The position numbers were made by a program, and so were the translations under genes. Shown here in pieces: positions 23,869-43,268 of a stretch of DNA of 64,000 nt (the first letter of the stretch is position 1; the number at the start of each line of letters is the position of its first letter). Source of the stretch: Flaccisagitta enflata (taxonomy: Eukaryota > Chaetognatha > Sagittoidea > Aphragmophora); assembly GCA_965153355.1 (NCBI GenBank), contig OZ231128.1, positions 23,994,001 to 24,058,000 of the forward strand, read 5' to 3'. The notes below the pieces were generated by a model. It did no database searches. It was not told the origin of the DNA and was given only the letters and a program-made list of their open reading frames with translations.

Positions 23869-25914
23869 AAAAACGAGGATAAGGGGATGAGGCAAAACGA
23901 GGGCCATTCACCAACACTGCTTTGATTGTCATTAATTGTCAAAAACAAAAAAATGTTATCTTCTGCTTACTAATATTTCTGAGACTGATTACTTCGAAAG
24001 TAACAATTTTTCCCTGAAAGTGGCTTTCAAAAGTAAAAGTAAAAGTAAAGCTGCAACAGACTGAGAAAGCTTCTTTGGTTTACTCAATGTCAAATAAATC
24101 GTTTTATTTGAGTCTTCCTTGATTGCTGCAGTCATCAGGAAATTGTGATTATGGTACAACTAGCATCCATTCTATTGGAAATAAAGCGACGAAGTACGGT
24201 GAATTTCAGCAGAAATAGCACTGACAACAACGAAGAAGAGGCGACGACAATGACAAAGAATTATTTAGAGAAGAAATGACAATAAAAATGGCGAAGAAAA
24301 TCACAGAATGGAAATTACTATGGCAACGACGATGGGGAGACAGAATTACAGTAGAAATGAAAATGACAAATCAATGGCAATGACAATGACAATGACTGTA
24401 AAAAAAAAAAAAAGAAAACCTTTTTGTAAACGCGACTGCAGACATCGGCGAAGGAAAAAAGGTCAACGAGCGAGGAGCAGTGATAGAAACGAGAGAAGAG
24501 CTTCAAATGAAGAGACAGTGACGTCCTCTAGGATAGCAAGACTGAGAAGCCAAATTTGGGGTGTTAGGGAGGACAGTTTCATAGAGGAGAGTGGAAAGAG
24601 GAGCCAAGTAAGATTGTTTAGGATAACGGCACTGGGAATTCAAATTTGGGTTGTTTGGGAGAACAGTGCAGTGGAGAAAGAGAAGGAGAAGGGAAAAAGG
24701 TGGACAGGGGCGTCCTCAAGAGTAGCGACTTTGAGAACTTTCATCTGTGATGTTAGGAAGGACTACATATGACGGCGAATTTTCGAAGGAAAATTAAGTG
24801 TTTCACCATACTTTTTGCATCATTATCAGGACAATAATGAAGCTGGAAAGCTTTTAGTAGACATTTTGTCTCTAAAGACACCTGGTGTATACCTTTTTAT
24901 CATATTCTGACCTAAAAAGTAATTTGAACTATGTGATTGACATGGAAATAAGCAGGAAAATGATGGTTTTTAGCAAATTTCTGCTTACATTTTTTTTCAG
25001 TTTCTTTGGTCTAAATTCTAAGAAAGCCATACACAGGGAAATTTTGCATTTTGAAAAACATAGTTCTCTCTGTAATCGATTTGGGAAGAGAACTATGTTC
25101 TTTGTTTTTTGATATTTTCATTTTCTATGCAAATTTAGAATTTAGACCAGCCCCCTGTCAGTATCCAAAAATGAAAAAATTAGAAATTTTCAAAAAATTT
25201 TTTTTAGTAACATTGGCAGAACTTGATCCTTCTTGCTAAATGAATGCAAATTTTTCTTTTAAATATTATGTCTGAGCTATCTGAATCATTTTTATTCACT
25301 TGATTTTCCATTTTCATTCTTTCAAATTTTCCATTTTTACCCTCTTTGAAACACAAATGTTGCCTTCGGGGGGACGCTGTCATATGCTGATTGAGAGGGG
25401 ACGTGGGAAAGAGAAGGGAAATGACGTTCGTAAGGAAAGCCGTACTGAGAGTTGGGGTTGACGGCGCAGTGGAGGGCAGGGGAGAGCCCTGACGTTTGTA
25501 CTTAACGAAATATGGTCATGGGTTTAGGGCATCTTAAGGGATGGGTTACAAAATAAGAATGGCAGAGGAAGCACGCTCCTCAATTTTGCTTTTTATTGGA
25601 AATAGAATAAAGTACGAAGAAAACTCTGTCAATGTGGTTGTGTTTTGATTCTATTTGGTAATTTTTTGGTATTGAGTTCCATCTTCAAGCAAAATTCATC
25701 TCTTGCAGCTTTTTCAAAGACAAACGTCATGAATTGTTTCTGTGTCTGCATGGTCTTACAGAAATCAAGTGTTTTACAACATAACAGGTTTCATCGCAAA
25801 ACCCAATCTTGCTTTGAAACGCATTTTTACAATATTTTTAGGGAGGTTCTTTTTTCCGTAGTTGGTCATTACATTGTTTAGTCTGTCTGTTGGGGCGTTC
25901 ATGCATTACTTCTA
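23867..25914. other. Intergenic with decayed ~100-bp repeats
   Basis: No gene is supported. Diverged repeats share AGGATA.C..ACTG.GAA.CCAAATTTGGG-type words at about 24525, 24620 and 24715, with a related piece near 25390-25500. The 154-codon frame at 24308 runs across these repeats and has no family resemblance. ACAATG-rich words occur at 24370-24400. Confidence 0.45.
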
Positions 25915-26340
25915 CACTTTTTATTTTTTATAAGAACATCATTTTTTTTTCAAAGGCTTCATGTTCTTATATTTAGGGTTAAATAAAGCCTTCAACGTTC
26001 TTAGAGCGTTCTTAATTTCAAGTACTACAAAAGCTATAACAAACATTAAAATTCATTACTATCTAATAATACTTAATACATACATGTTAGTAACTACTTA
26101 AGTAGATACTAAATTGTGATATCTGGTGATATTTTTTTATTATTTTGATTGAAAATAATGAAATTTTATAGTAATTATATCATTTTTAGTGTTGTATCAA
26201 AAATTTTTTTAGTTTTAAAATTAACAATTTTTTTTCTCATAATTTGAAGCCTTCACATGTTCTTAAGATGTTCTTAATTCTGAGGCTATTTGAAGCCTCG
26301 ATATTCTTATAAACTAGGTTCTTATAAAAAATAAAAAGTG
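25915..26340. mobile_element. TACACTTTTT-family TIR element, 426 bp
   Basis: TA|CACTTTTTATTTTTTATAAG at the left and its inverse CTTATAAAAAATAAAAAGTG|TA at the right. The right end also has the inner word CTTATAAACTAGG, as in the 16649 and 56120 copies. No ORF. Confidence 0.85.
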
Positions 26341-26342
26341 TA

Positions 26343-27020
26343 CTCCTTATTGCTTTTTTTGATGTTGAGAAGGAAAACAAGAATTGTGTGCGTCGAACTC
26401 TGATTTGACCCTATGACCAGAAATTACCAACCGCATTTGTGGAGTTTTATTGCAAACTCCATTGTATTTCTGCCGATTACTGAGGGTGGAAGAGTTAAGG
26501 AGGAAGCGGGATAGACGAAAGAGAAACGGTGGATGTAAGAAACCGGTTCAAAAAGAGAGAAAGAATCGAAAAGGAAAAAAAGAGATGGAAAAGAAAAAAA
26601 AATGACAGAATAATAACGCAAGGACAAGTCGACAAGATGAAACTGACAGTCGAAACTGACAGTCGAGACAGTCAGAAAATCGAGATTGTCGCAAAGAGAA
26701 TGACGCAATATACAAAACGACAATAACAGAGACAAGAACAGAAATGGTGGCCAAAGTGGATATTGGAAGCAGGCCAGCCAAAAGCGATAACGCTTTTGTT
26801 TAACGCGTGTAAACAATGATGACTGTACACGAGAAAAAAAAAGAAGTCGTTTATCGATTTTGGTTTTTTGTTTTGCCTTTTGAGAGAAAAAAATGAGTTT
26901 GAAAAATCAATGATTAGTGGGATCATTAGCTAGGAAAAAAAATCCTAAAGTTGCGGCTGTATGATATGGACTTTTAACATTGCCAATACAAGAATGAACA
27001 ACTCAACAAGTAATGTGAGG
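26343..27020. other. Intergenic, no gene recognised
   Basis: A short tandem CTGACAGTCGAAA (about 26641-26670) and an AG-rich tract (26550-26600). No coding call. Confidence 0.5.
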
Positions 27021-27211
27021 CTATCATATCATCGCGAATGGGTGGGCAGGCGCATACAACTTCCTTCAACCCCCCCCCCCCTCACATTTTAAATGCTAGT
27101 TCTTAACTCTTTCCGAATTGTCCTTGATAGACAGACTAACAGACCAACGGGCTAACGGACTCAATGAAGAAAAGACTGATGTTGCTAGTCCGTGACTAAA
27201 AAGAACATCCT
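27021..27211 (-). mobile_element. Degenerate family A element
   Basis: It starts with GCGAATGGGTGGGCAGGCGC (reverse of the A tail). A C-run lies at 27070-27080, then GACAGACTAACAGACCAACG (decayed tetranucleotide tract) and the - strand 5' end GTCCGTGACTAAAAAG. Confidence 0.6.
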
Positions 27212-27268
27212 TACGGGACTAAGATTTATTATTTGTTATAAGTGAATTTTCCGTTATTTATGTGTTCG

Positions 27269-27290
27269 TTATAGCGAGTTAAAACTGTAG
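27269..27290. mobile_element. Solitary pogo-like TIR end
   Basis: GTTATAGCGAGTTAAAACTG|TA is the inverse of a CAGTTnnAACTCGCTATAAC end. The partner end was not found. Confidence 0.45.
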
Positions 27291-27399
27291 ATAGGGAATG
27301 GAAGGGCGGCAATTTCCGGCTCACGATCTTCTGCATGCGTCAATTCTAAGAGGAAGGAAGTCAAATCATGGCCTTAAAACGGAAATAGGAACGACAATG

Positions 27400-27662
27400 A
27401 AAGGGACAGGCAAAAGCACCAAAGCCATAGACAAAAGCACCAAAGCGACAGACAAAAGCACAAAAGTGATAGACAAAAGCACAAAAGCGACATAGAAAAG
27501 GATCAAAGCGACAGACATAAGCACCAAAGCGACAGACAAAAGCACAAAAGCGACAGACAAAAGCTCTAAAGCGACAGACAAAAGCGCCAAAGCGGCAGAC
27601 AAAAGCGCCAAAGCGACAGACAAAAGCACAAAAGCGGCAGACAAAAGCGCCAAAGCGACAGA
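27400..27662. repeat. 21-bp minisatellite, about 12-13 units
   Basis: Unit AAAGCGACAGACAAAAGCACC with point variants. Because 21 bp is seven codons, long open frames occur on both strands (Lys-Ser-Thr-Lys-Ala-Thr-Asp on +). They are by-products of the repeat period. Confidence 0.92.
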
Positions 27663-27764
27663 CAACCATACAGTACCAAACGTCAAGTCACACCAGACGC
27701 TTTCGCTTTCAAGTATGTTTCGTATCCATCTCTTACAGTCTATTCGTCTCTCTGTCTATCTGTC

Positions 27765-27768
<4 letters not shown>

Positions 27769-27815
<47 letters not shown>
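27769..27815. repeat. (CT)n microsatellite
   Basis: About 46 bp of CT. Confidence 0.96.
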
Positions 27816-27819
<4 letters not shown>

Positions 27820-27973
27820 CTCTTTGGTCTGTCGAACAGCGTCAGAGCCACATATTGAGTGATTAATATTCCCCACTTATTCTTTTCACTGTTTTCTGCC
27901 GCTGATCTGTCTCTTCTCCTCTCTTTTGTTTGTCTCTTTCTTTCCTTTCCCTAATTTCTTCTTTCCTTTCTTT

Positions 27974-27977
27974 TATT

Positions 27978-28065
<88 letters not shown>

Positions 28066-28078
28066 TTGTTCTTTCGTT
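27974..28078. repeat. (TTTC)n microsatellite
   Basis: About 100 bp of TTTC with TTTTG/TTTCG variants at the end. Confidence 0.96.
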
Positions 28079-29289
28079 CTTTCTCTCTTTCTTTTTGCTT
28101 TTTTCTTACACCCTTGGTTCCATGCGAGTCGTCTGTGTTTCCACCCTCGCTTAATATAACTTAATTATTACAATGACTGTGATCCCATTCTTCCGGTATA
28201 CTAAAAGTTGAATATGAGTCATTCTAGCTAAAAATCTTAGTACTCATCAAAGTTAGCAAAGATAAGTTCTTCGCCTTCACACTTTTCCCATGACAAAAAC
28301 CGTTTTTTTATTTTCCTCATAATTCGAACTGTTCAGTCACTTTTGCTAATGCCTCTTGCTACTGAATCAAAAATCCGGCATGAAGATTCTTTCTTCCTGT
28401 TCCAATTTTGGTATCCTACGTCCCGCTTTTGCTGTCGTTCTGCTATCTTGGTATTTCCTTTTCCTATTCAGTGTTCTTTTTTTCAGTATTCTTTTTATCC
28501 TTTTCCCATCAAAACACGATATTTTCTGATTTATTCCGCCATGACACTCTTTGCTGTGAAGTTCTCTAAGATTCATTTCTCCATCTATCTCCGGGTATTC
28601 AGCCATTTTATCAGTGTCGATGTCTGTCAGTTTGTCTGCTCGCTTGTTTTTTTTAGTTGAATACCTGTTTGTCTGTCAGTTTGTCTGCCTGTCTGCCTGT
28701 CTGCTTGTCTGTTCATGTGATAGTCCATTTCCCTCTTAGTCTCTGAGATGACAACAGACTGCTCTGCAAAGGCGTTAACAATTGACAATCCTCTTCATGT
28801 GACAAAGAGTCGCATCAGAAGATATGATACGAGAATGACAATCGAGTTCAGACGTGTCTATTCATTAGAAAGAGGAGCTTAGGTCGGAGATGTGATACAG
28901 GAAGGCGGTATCTGTCTATCAGACACTCAAATTGACATCGATTTAGGATCCTCAACGAGAAGAGAGAGCTTGAGGTATGGGAACTGACTTTTTTCTGTTT
29001 GTGTTAACGTTAATGAGCGTATGTATGCTTAAATCTAAAACATACTCCAAATCGCATAGGAACCCATGACCTAAACATGCAAAATCCTATATTCTCCGAA
29101 AGGAATAATAAGAGTTCCTTGAATTGTTTTTTGATTTCTTTGAAAATTGAGCGGGATTGGGGATGGGGAGTGATTGCCATAGTTGCTCTTGGAAAATCGT
29201 GTTCTTCTCTACTTCGGGGGTTGGGACTTGGAACTGGAGAGGGGTAATCTCACCCGAGAGAATCTGGTAAGGAAACCAAAAGATGAGAA
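28079..29289. other. Intergenic, no gene recognised
   Basis: CTGTCTG-rich words at 28620-28720. Otherwise AT-rich unique sequence without coding signals. Confidence 0.5.
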
Positions 29290-29404
29290 AACAAGGCCAA
29301 GTAGGCCAATAAGGTGCGACGTGTTGATCGTCGAACGAATGCGTTACAGACCGACCAACCAACAGACGGACAGAGCCAGTTATAGAGGTGCTTTGTCGCA
29401 CCTA
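29290..29404 (-). mobile_element. Family D short repeat
   Basis: Read on -, it has AGGTGCGACAAAGCACCTCT, a CTGTCCGT/TTGGTTGG tract, GTAACGCATTCGTTCGACGA, TCAACACGTCGCACCTTATT and GGCCTACTTGGCCTTGTT. Other copies are at 37900 and 48324. The final CTTGTT and tetranucleotide tract recall family A. Confidence 0.8.
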
Positions 29405-32209
<2,805 letters not shown>

Positions 32210-32386
32210 AACAAGGCCGGATACATGGCTTACCCAGTCGCGTGCGGGTAGGCAGGGGCCATATTTGAGGTCAGGGGAGCATTTGGGCAGTAGCAGCATG
32301 CCCAAAAACCACGCCAAAAAAGTAAAGTGTGATGGACGGATGGACCGACTCAGCGGGGTGTAGAGTCGCGTAGCACGTGACAAAAA
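32210..32386 (-). mobile_element. Family A element
   Basis: On the - strand it has TTTTTGTCACGTGCTACGCG ACTCTACACCCCGCTGAG, a short tetranucleotide tract, GTTTTTGGGCATGCTGCTAC TGCCCAAATG and the right end CATGTATCCGGCCTTGTTG. Confidence 0.87.
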
Positions 32387-32690
32387 GATCTTGTTTACCT
32401 TGCCTGCTGGCTGGACGCGTCTGAAAGTTATATTGAGAAAAACATTCCACCTTGACATAACGCTAGAACCTCTTTCCTCTCAAACAAATATTGAAGGAAA
32501 GCAAAATTTCTGTTGTCACAAAAAAAGGCGAAAAAGCGGTTTTTTTTCGCAGTATTTTTACTTTTTTTCTCTCATCTTTCTTTTTCTCTTTATCTCGTTA
32601 CTTCTATCTCTCCTTGTTGCTTACTCTCTGTTTTTCATCTTATTTGCTAGCGTCTTTTTTTGTTCTTCTTCCCCCTTATTCTTCTTCTTA

Positions 32691-32877
32691 TTTTTAGTCG
32701 CGGACACGCGACTTTACACCTTGCCGTGTCGGTCGGTAGGTCGGTAGGTCCGTCCGTCGGTCCGTCCGTCGGTCCGTCCGTCGGTCCGTCCGTCACAATT
32801 TTGAATTCCTTGCGGTTTTCGCATTACTGCTCCTGCCCAACCGTCCGCGACTGGATTGCCGTATATCCGGCCTTGTT
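32691..32877 (+). mobile_element. Family A element, full length
   Basis: TTTTTAGTCGCGGACACGCG ACTTTACACC, then an expanded GGTCGGTA/GGTCCGTCCGTC tract (about 32728-32793), GCATTACTGCTCCTGCCCAA and the right end GTATATCCGGCCTTGTT. Confidence 0.9.
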
Positions 32878-33113
32878 TTTTTCTCCTTCTTCTTCGTCCT
32901 TTTTTTTTCTTCATCCTTTCTTCACTTTCCTTTTCTTCTCTTTTCACTTTTTGCATTTTCCATTGTGTTTATGTTTGTATCCGCCTTCTTTGCTGCTCTC
33001 TCTTTCTTTTTGCTCTAGTTTCATCTTTTCCTGTTTCTGTCCTTTATTTCAAAATATTTCTTTGTCTGTCTCTTCCATGAGTCTCGTGTTTAAACAGTTT
33101 TCACTCTCACTCT

Positions 33114-33114
<1 letters not shown>

Positions 33115-33179
<65 letters not shown>

Positions 33180-33245
33180 CCGTTATCATTGTCATCGTCG
33201 TTGTCATTGTCATTGTCATTGTCATTGTAATTGTCATTGTCGTCA
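33115..33245. repeat. (GTCGTT)n hexanucleotide tract
   Basis: About ten GTTGTC units, then decayed GTCATT units. Confidence 0.93.
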
Positions 33246-33344
33246 CAACTCAACAATATTGTGACCCCGCGTCACTTGTTTTATGTTGTCATAACGGGAT
33301 TCCAGATTTAAGACGTAAACAAGGCCAAGTCGAATGCGGGATGT

Positions 33345-33535
33345 AAATAACTAAAGATGATCTAAATTGACTTTAAATGACTCAAGGTGACCTAAAATGA
33401 CTTAAAATGACTTAAAATGACTTATGTAGACTTTGAATGACCTAAATGACTACATTGACCTGATTGACCTAAGTGACTTAGTATAACTCAAAATGACTTG
33501 GAATGACTTAGAATTACTTGTGATTACTTATGAAG
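33345..33535. repeat. ~10-bp minisatellite AAAATGACTT
   Basis: About 18 diverged units of (A/G)AATGACTTA type. Confidence 0.8.
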
Positions 33536-33586
33536 GCATTTATGAAGAAGCGGTGAGCCCCAAAAGCTTAAAAACGCCAAAAAAGT

Positions 33587-34168
33587 AATAGTCGCAAAAG
33601 CGTTAGATGGTCAGTGGTACCCGTTGCCCCTATGTGAATGTTTGTGGGTGTGAGGTGGTTAGAGGGGCAGCGGCCCCGAAGGGACCAATGACCAATGCTG
33701 TTTTTATTCAAACCTCACGGATTGAATTAGAGCCTGGAGGCTATTTTTGGGGCCTTAAGGCTGAGATTTGAGCCCTGAGGCTGGGATTTGAGCCTCAAGG
33801 CTGGGATTTTAGCTTGGAGGCTGAGATTTGAGCCTTGAGGCTAGGATTTGGGGCACGAGATTATGATTTGAGCCTTGGGGCTGGGATTTCAGCCTTGAGG
33901 CTGAGATTTGAGCTTTGAGGCTTTGGTTTGAGCCTTGAGGCTGGGATTTGAGCCTCAAGACTGGGATTTGATCCCTTAGGCTGGGATTTGAGCCTCAAGG
34001 CTGGGATTTGGGCCTCGAGACTAGGATTTGGGCCTCGAGGGGGGGTGGACGGAGAAGAAGAAGAAGAAGGAGAAGGAGGAGAAATTTCCCCTATGTGAGA
34101 AAGCGTAGGTCATCGGCCCCCTCGGGGCCGCTGCCCAAAAAGGGGACAGAGCGACCGACCGACCAACT

Positions 34169-34203
<35 letters not shown>

Positions 34204-34247
34204 CGACAAAGCGGGGTGTAGAGTCGCGTAGCACGCGACGAAAAATT
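33587..34247 (+). mobile_element. Composite B-A element with 20-bp core
   Basis: The left end (33587) is the B head TAGTCGCAAAAGCGTTAGAT with GGTCAGTGGTACCC. The hairpin GCAGCGGCCCCGAAGGGACC lies at about 33668. The core (about 33725-34040) is 20-bp GGCTGGGATTTGAGCCTTGA units. Then follow a GAA tract, an inverted hairpin (GGCCCCCTCGGGGCCGCTGC), an inverted GACC/GACA tetranucleotide tract and an inverted A 5' end (GTAGAGTCGCGTAGCACGCG AC). Both outer ends, read inward, begin (T)AGTCGC or GTCGCG. Confidence 0.8.
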
Positions 34248-37131
<2,884 letters not shown>

Positions 37132-37180
37132 TTTTTGTGGGTGGGTGTGTGTGTGTGGGTGGGTGGGTGACCAATCATCA

Positions 37181-37372
37181 GACCAACTAGTCGGTCGTGA
37201 TTCCGAAACATCGCTGAATTGTGAGCGTTTCTTTGCATTTCTGTCCCTGCCCGATCGTCCGCGACTGTGATGGCATGTAAACCAACTAGTCAGTTGTCGG
37301 TCCAAAACATTTTTGAATTGAGAGCGATTGTTTTGCGATGCTACATCATCCATGACTGTGATGGCATGTAAA
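37181..37372 (+). mobile_element. Tandemly duplicated degenerate family A segment
   Basis: Two units (37181-37280, 37281-37372), each with ACCAACTAGTC, a diverged GGTCnGT, a GAATTGTGAGCG- or GAATTGAGAGCG-like word, then CATG/GCGACTGTGATGGCATGTAA. Compared with A copies, the tetranucleotide tract is gone. Confidence 0.6.
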
Positions 37373-37830
37373 ACCCCTTTTACTTAGTCCCTTTTTTATA
37401 CTTCGGGTTGATAAAAAGGAATAGATTTTAGGTTAAATTTACATGTAGTGCTGCTACTTACTGCTGGCAGTGCTAGCAGTAAAATATCATTCTGCTTTCT
37501 CCTAGCAGAAAAAAAATCCACTGCGTTTTCGAACACGGGATGGTAGTGTGAAACGGCAGAGATGAATTATGAATGTCGTAGGATAATGTTGAATGGTAGT
37601 TTTAAACGGCTCCAATGAATGGCGGTGTTTGAAGACAGCGTTAAATGTTTCATAGCAATGGTGAACGTGTCAGTGTTGAATGACAGAGTTTTCCGGCGAT
37701 GGTAAATGGCAGAGTTGATGATGTATGGGCGCATTCCGGAGTTTCTCCAGGCGTGAAGTGGAGAGCGACATCTACGGCATACACTGATACAGACGTGAAC
37801 GCAATCTACTTTACAACAACAAAAAATGGC

Positions 37831-37864
<34 letters not shown>

Positions 37865-37899
37865 ACGTAAAGCCGTTTCGTCCCTCTGGCAGACTTTTT
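37373..37899. other. Intergenic
   Basis: A short GA tract (37829-37858) and AATG-type words around 37560-37720. No gene. Confidence 0.5.
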
Positions 37900-38018
37900 A
37901 GGAACGACAAAGCACTTCTATAACTGGCTGTGTCCGTCGGTTGGTTGGTTGGTTAATCGAGTAACGCAATCGTTTGACGATCCAGACGTCGCACCTTAGG
38001 GGCCTACTTGGCCTTGTT
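37900..38018 (+). mobile_element. Family D short repeat
   Basis: GAACGACAAAGCACTTCTAT, TGTCCGTCGGTTGGTTGGTT, GTAACGCAATCGTTTGACGA, GACGTCGCACCTTAGGGGCC and TACTTGGCCTTGTT. Collinear with the copy at 29290 on the opposite strand. Confidence 0.82.
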
Positions 38019-38197
38019 AATTCAGCGCTTAAATTCATCAGCCTCTGCCTTTCCCGAAAGCCCTAAATTCCCTTCTTCACCCTTGTGCCATATGCTGTGC
38101 GTGTGAAAGGTTAATACCGAGTAGTCACGAGCGAGGGCACTCACCAATGTTTACCTTCCTGTGTGCATGGACGGCATGAAGGTTTCTGGCAAGTAAA

Positions 38198-39992
<1,795 letters not shown>

Positions 39993-40304
39993 CTACCCAC
40001 TTGAATTAATGGTGATGAAACCGCTTCGCCCGTCGGTTCCTTATGTGCTCATGGCAAAAGCAACTTCATCACACTAGAGTGCTCGACTATCAACTATAAC
40101 CTGCACACGCCAATGTTTAGAAAAAAACGTGTTATACTACCACATTCACAAGCCACCTTAGTACTCTGACTCACGTAGTGACTGAGCGACTCACAACCAC
40201 GTCAACAGCTCACAATGATAACCATAAGTGCACTCATGGCACTAGTAACTTCATCACACGCGGTTAAGCACAATCTCTCTCTTGCTATTTGTCTGTCTCT
40301 GTCT

Positions 40305-41019
<715 letters not shown>

Positions 41020-41624
41020 CTGCGCTTGAAAACAAGGTCATTAGACCTAAGACTAGAGTTCGGCGATCTGGCTTATAAAAATCGGTTCAATTAGGTTCAA
41101 TTAATAAATTAAAAATCGCGAATATAGGTTCGGTTCGATACTGCTATAACCGACTTCCGGTTACATCGATTTTTATTTGCATGACATTTTTGCATGATGA
41201 TTAAGTGTGGATCATTTAAGAATAGCACTGATTTTTAACACTTTAGTAGCTATTCTTTTATTATTTATTGTTTTTTAGATGTGTCACTTTTTATCTTCTT
41301 TTAATTTTTTATGTTTTTTATTTTTTTAATTTCTATTCAGTTTTTTAATTTGGTTTAAGCTTTTCTTTTTTAACTTCTGCATTTTTTTCTATTTTTTTAT
41401 GTTTGATAAATTTTTGTTTACTTTCAATTTATAAAAATTAAGCAAATGATCATCAAATTTGATGAATGCGCACTCGATCGGTTTATTGTATCCGATTTCG
41501 GTCATTGATAAAATGGTAACCTAGTTTAGGTTATTAGCGGGTACCCTTCGACCGTTACCTAAGACGCGTGCGTCATTATTTTCAGAAGGATTTGGTCAGA
41601 CAGGCAAACAGACAGGCATACAAA
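41020..41624. other. Intergenic, AT-rich
   Basis: GGTTCAATTAGGTTCAATTA and related words at 41090 and 41130. No tRNA cloverleaf can be built. No gene. Confidence 0.5.
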
Positions 41625-41630
41625 CAGACT

Positions 41631-41666
<36 letters not shown>

Positions 41667-41697
41667 GGCAGACAGACAGACAGACAGACAGACAGGC
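41625..41697. repeat. (GACA)n microsatellite
   Basis: About 17 GACA units with two GGCA variants. Confidence 0.95.
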
Positions 41698-41819
41698 ACA
41701 AATTTTCAAAATGGCCTCAAAATAAGTGATCTCCACCTCCCAGTACCTTCTTTAGTCTTAAAAAATGTAAAAAATGCAAAAAAAAAAAAAAAAAAAAGAA
41801 ATAAAAAAAATATTTAAAA

Positions 41820-41902
41820 CGACTTTGTTACGGACCGACCGACTGACGGACCGACCGACCGAGATAGTGGCTTATAGAGTCGCGTAGCACGCGACTAAAA
41901 AT
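41820..41902 (-). mobile_element. Family A 5' half
   Basis: On -, TTTTTAGTCGCGTGCTACGC GACTCTATAAGCC is followed by a GGTCGGTC/CCGTC tract, ending at about 41826. The right half is absent. Confidence 0.8.
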
Positions 41903-41949
41903 TCACGCAAAGTGCGTTCTTTTTTTTTCAACCAAAATGAAGTAGGGAC

Positions 41950-42935
41950 CTGCTTAAACTCGTCTCAGCGGCCGACTACCATGATGAAAGGAACCGACGA
42001 TGATCAAGGCGACCGACGGTGGCCCGTCATTGGCCAATCCACGGAGGCCCGTCATTGGCGGTCAATGGCGCACACATTTACGATGACTCCAATGGTGACC
42101 TCGAAGCCATAAAATGATGGTTGAAAGCCTTTTGGCGACCAAAGGCCGTCGACGAACGAAAAGCGATCAAGGACCGACGGGCTGTTGACGAATAGCTAGT
42201 GGCGACCATTGTGCTGTTGGCGAATAGCCAATGGATACCAAAAAGCTGGTGGTGAAAAGCTCATTGGGCTCAAATAGTTTGTCTCCAAATATTTAACATA
42301 TTTTGGGTAAGAATAACTTATGGCCACCAAAATTTTAGGGACAAATTGCTAATCGTGACCAATGTGCTGTTGGCAACCTGCTCATGGTCACCAATGTGCT
42401 GTTGCTGATGCTAATGGCAATCACCTTGTGAATGACAAATAGTTAATTGCGACCTACATACCGGAAACAAATAGCTGACAGCGACCTCATGCTATGATGG
42501 AAAGCAAATGGTGACAGACAACCAATAGTGACCAACATGTTTGTGACAGAAAGCTCATAGTGAGCCATATGCTGATGACAAATATGCAGCCTCTCAAATG
42601 TTCCTCTATCTAAAGGCGACCATCATTATGCCCCAATGCCAACCAACAATTTCATTCCAGTGCCAACCGTCAGTTTTCTCCATTGCCAACCGTCATTTTC
42701 CTTAATTACAACCAACAACTTGCTCCAACACCAACGAACATTTCGCTCTGATGTGAACCAACAGTAAGTGGTCCTACACCAACCATCATGTTGCCCAAGT
42801 TTCAACCGGCAATTTTGCTCGACAGCCAACCAACAACTTGCTCCAAAACCAACCAATAATCTGCTGCAATGTAAATAATCAATCTGCTCCAAGACCAAGT
42901 AACGTTTGCTCCAATGCTAACTAACAATGCCTGTA
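41950..42935. repeat. Decayed minisatellite, two halves
   Basis: The first half (to about 42600) repeats GTGACCAA.GTGCTGTTGGC.AATAGC-like words of about 33 bp. The second (about 42620-42935) repeats CCAACCAACAAnTTGCTCCAA-like words of about 27-30 bp. The second half partly resembles the reverse complement of the first. Unit boundaries are approximate. Confidence 0.6.
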
Positions 42936-43028
42936 GACCCTCAATTTCCACAATGGCGACTCATTCTGACGGAGGACCGTGATGTGTTATAACGACACCT
43001 CAGGGAATTACTGATCGCTTCAGTTCTA

Positions 43029-43182
43029 CTTCTCCTTCTTCTTCTTCTTCTTCTTCTTCTTCTTCTTCTTCTTCTTCTTCTTCTTCTTCTTCTTCTTCTT
43101 CTTCTTCTTCTTCTTCTTCTTCTTCTTCATCTTCTTCTTCCTCTTCCTCTTCTTCTTGTTCGTTTACTTGTTGTGGTTGTGG

Positions 43183-43268
<86 letters not shown>

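Noticed and set aside
24308-24772. 154-codon basic open frame
   Set aside because: It runs through decayed ~100-bp DNA repeats, has low-complexity Met-Thr and Arg-rich stretches, and no family resemblance.
27400-27662. Lys/Ser/Thr-rich heptad protein
   Set aside because: The frame is a by-product of a 21-bp period and is equally open on the opposite strand. There is no start context or flanking exon signal.
41090-41165. tRNA-like GGTTCGATACT box
   Set aside because: No cloverleaf or acceptor stem can be built around it. The neighbouring GGTTCAATTAG words are simple duplications.
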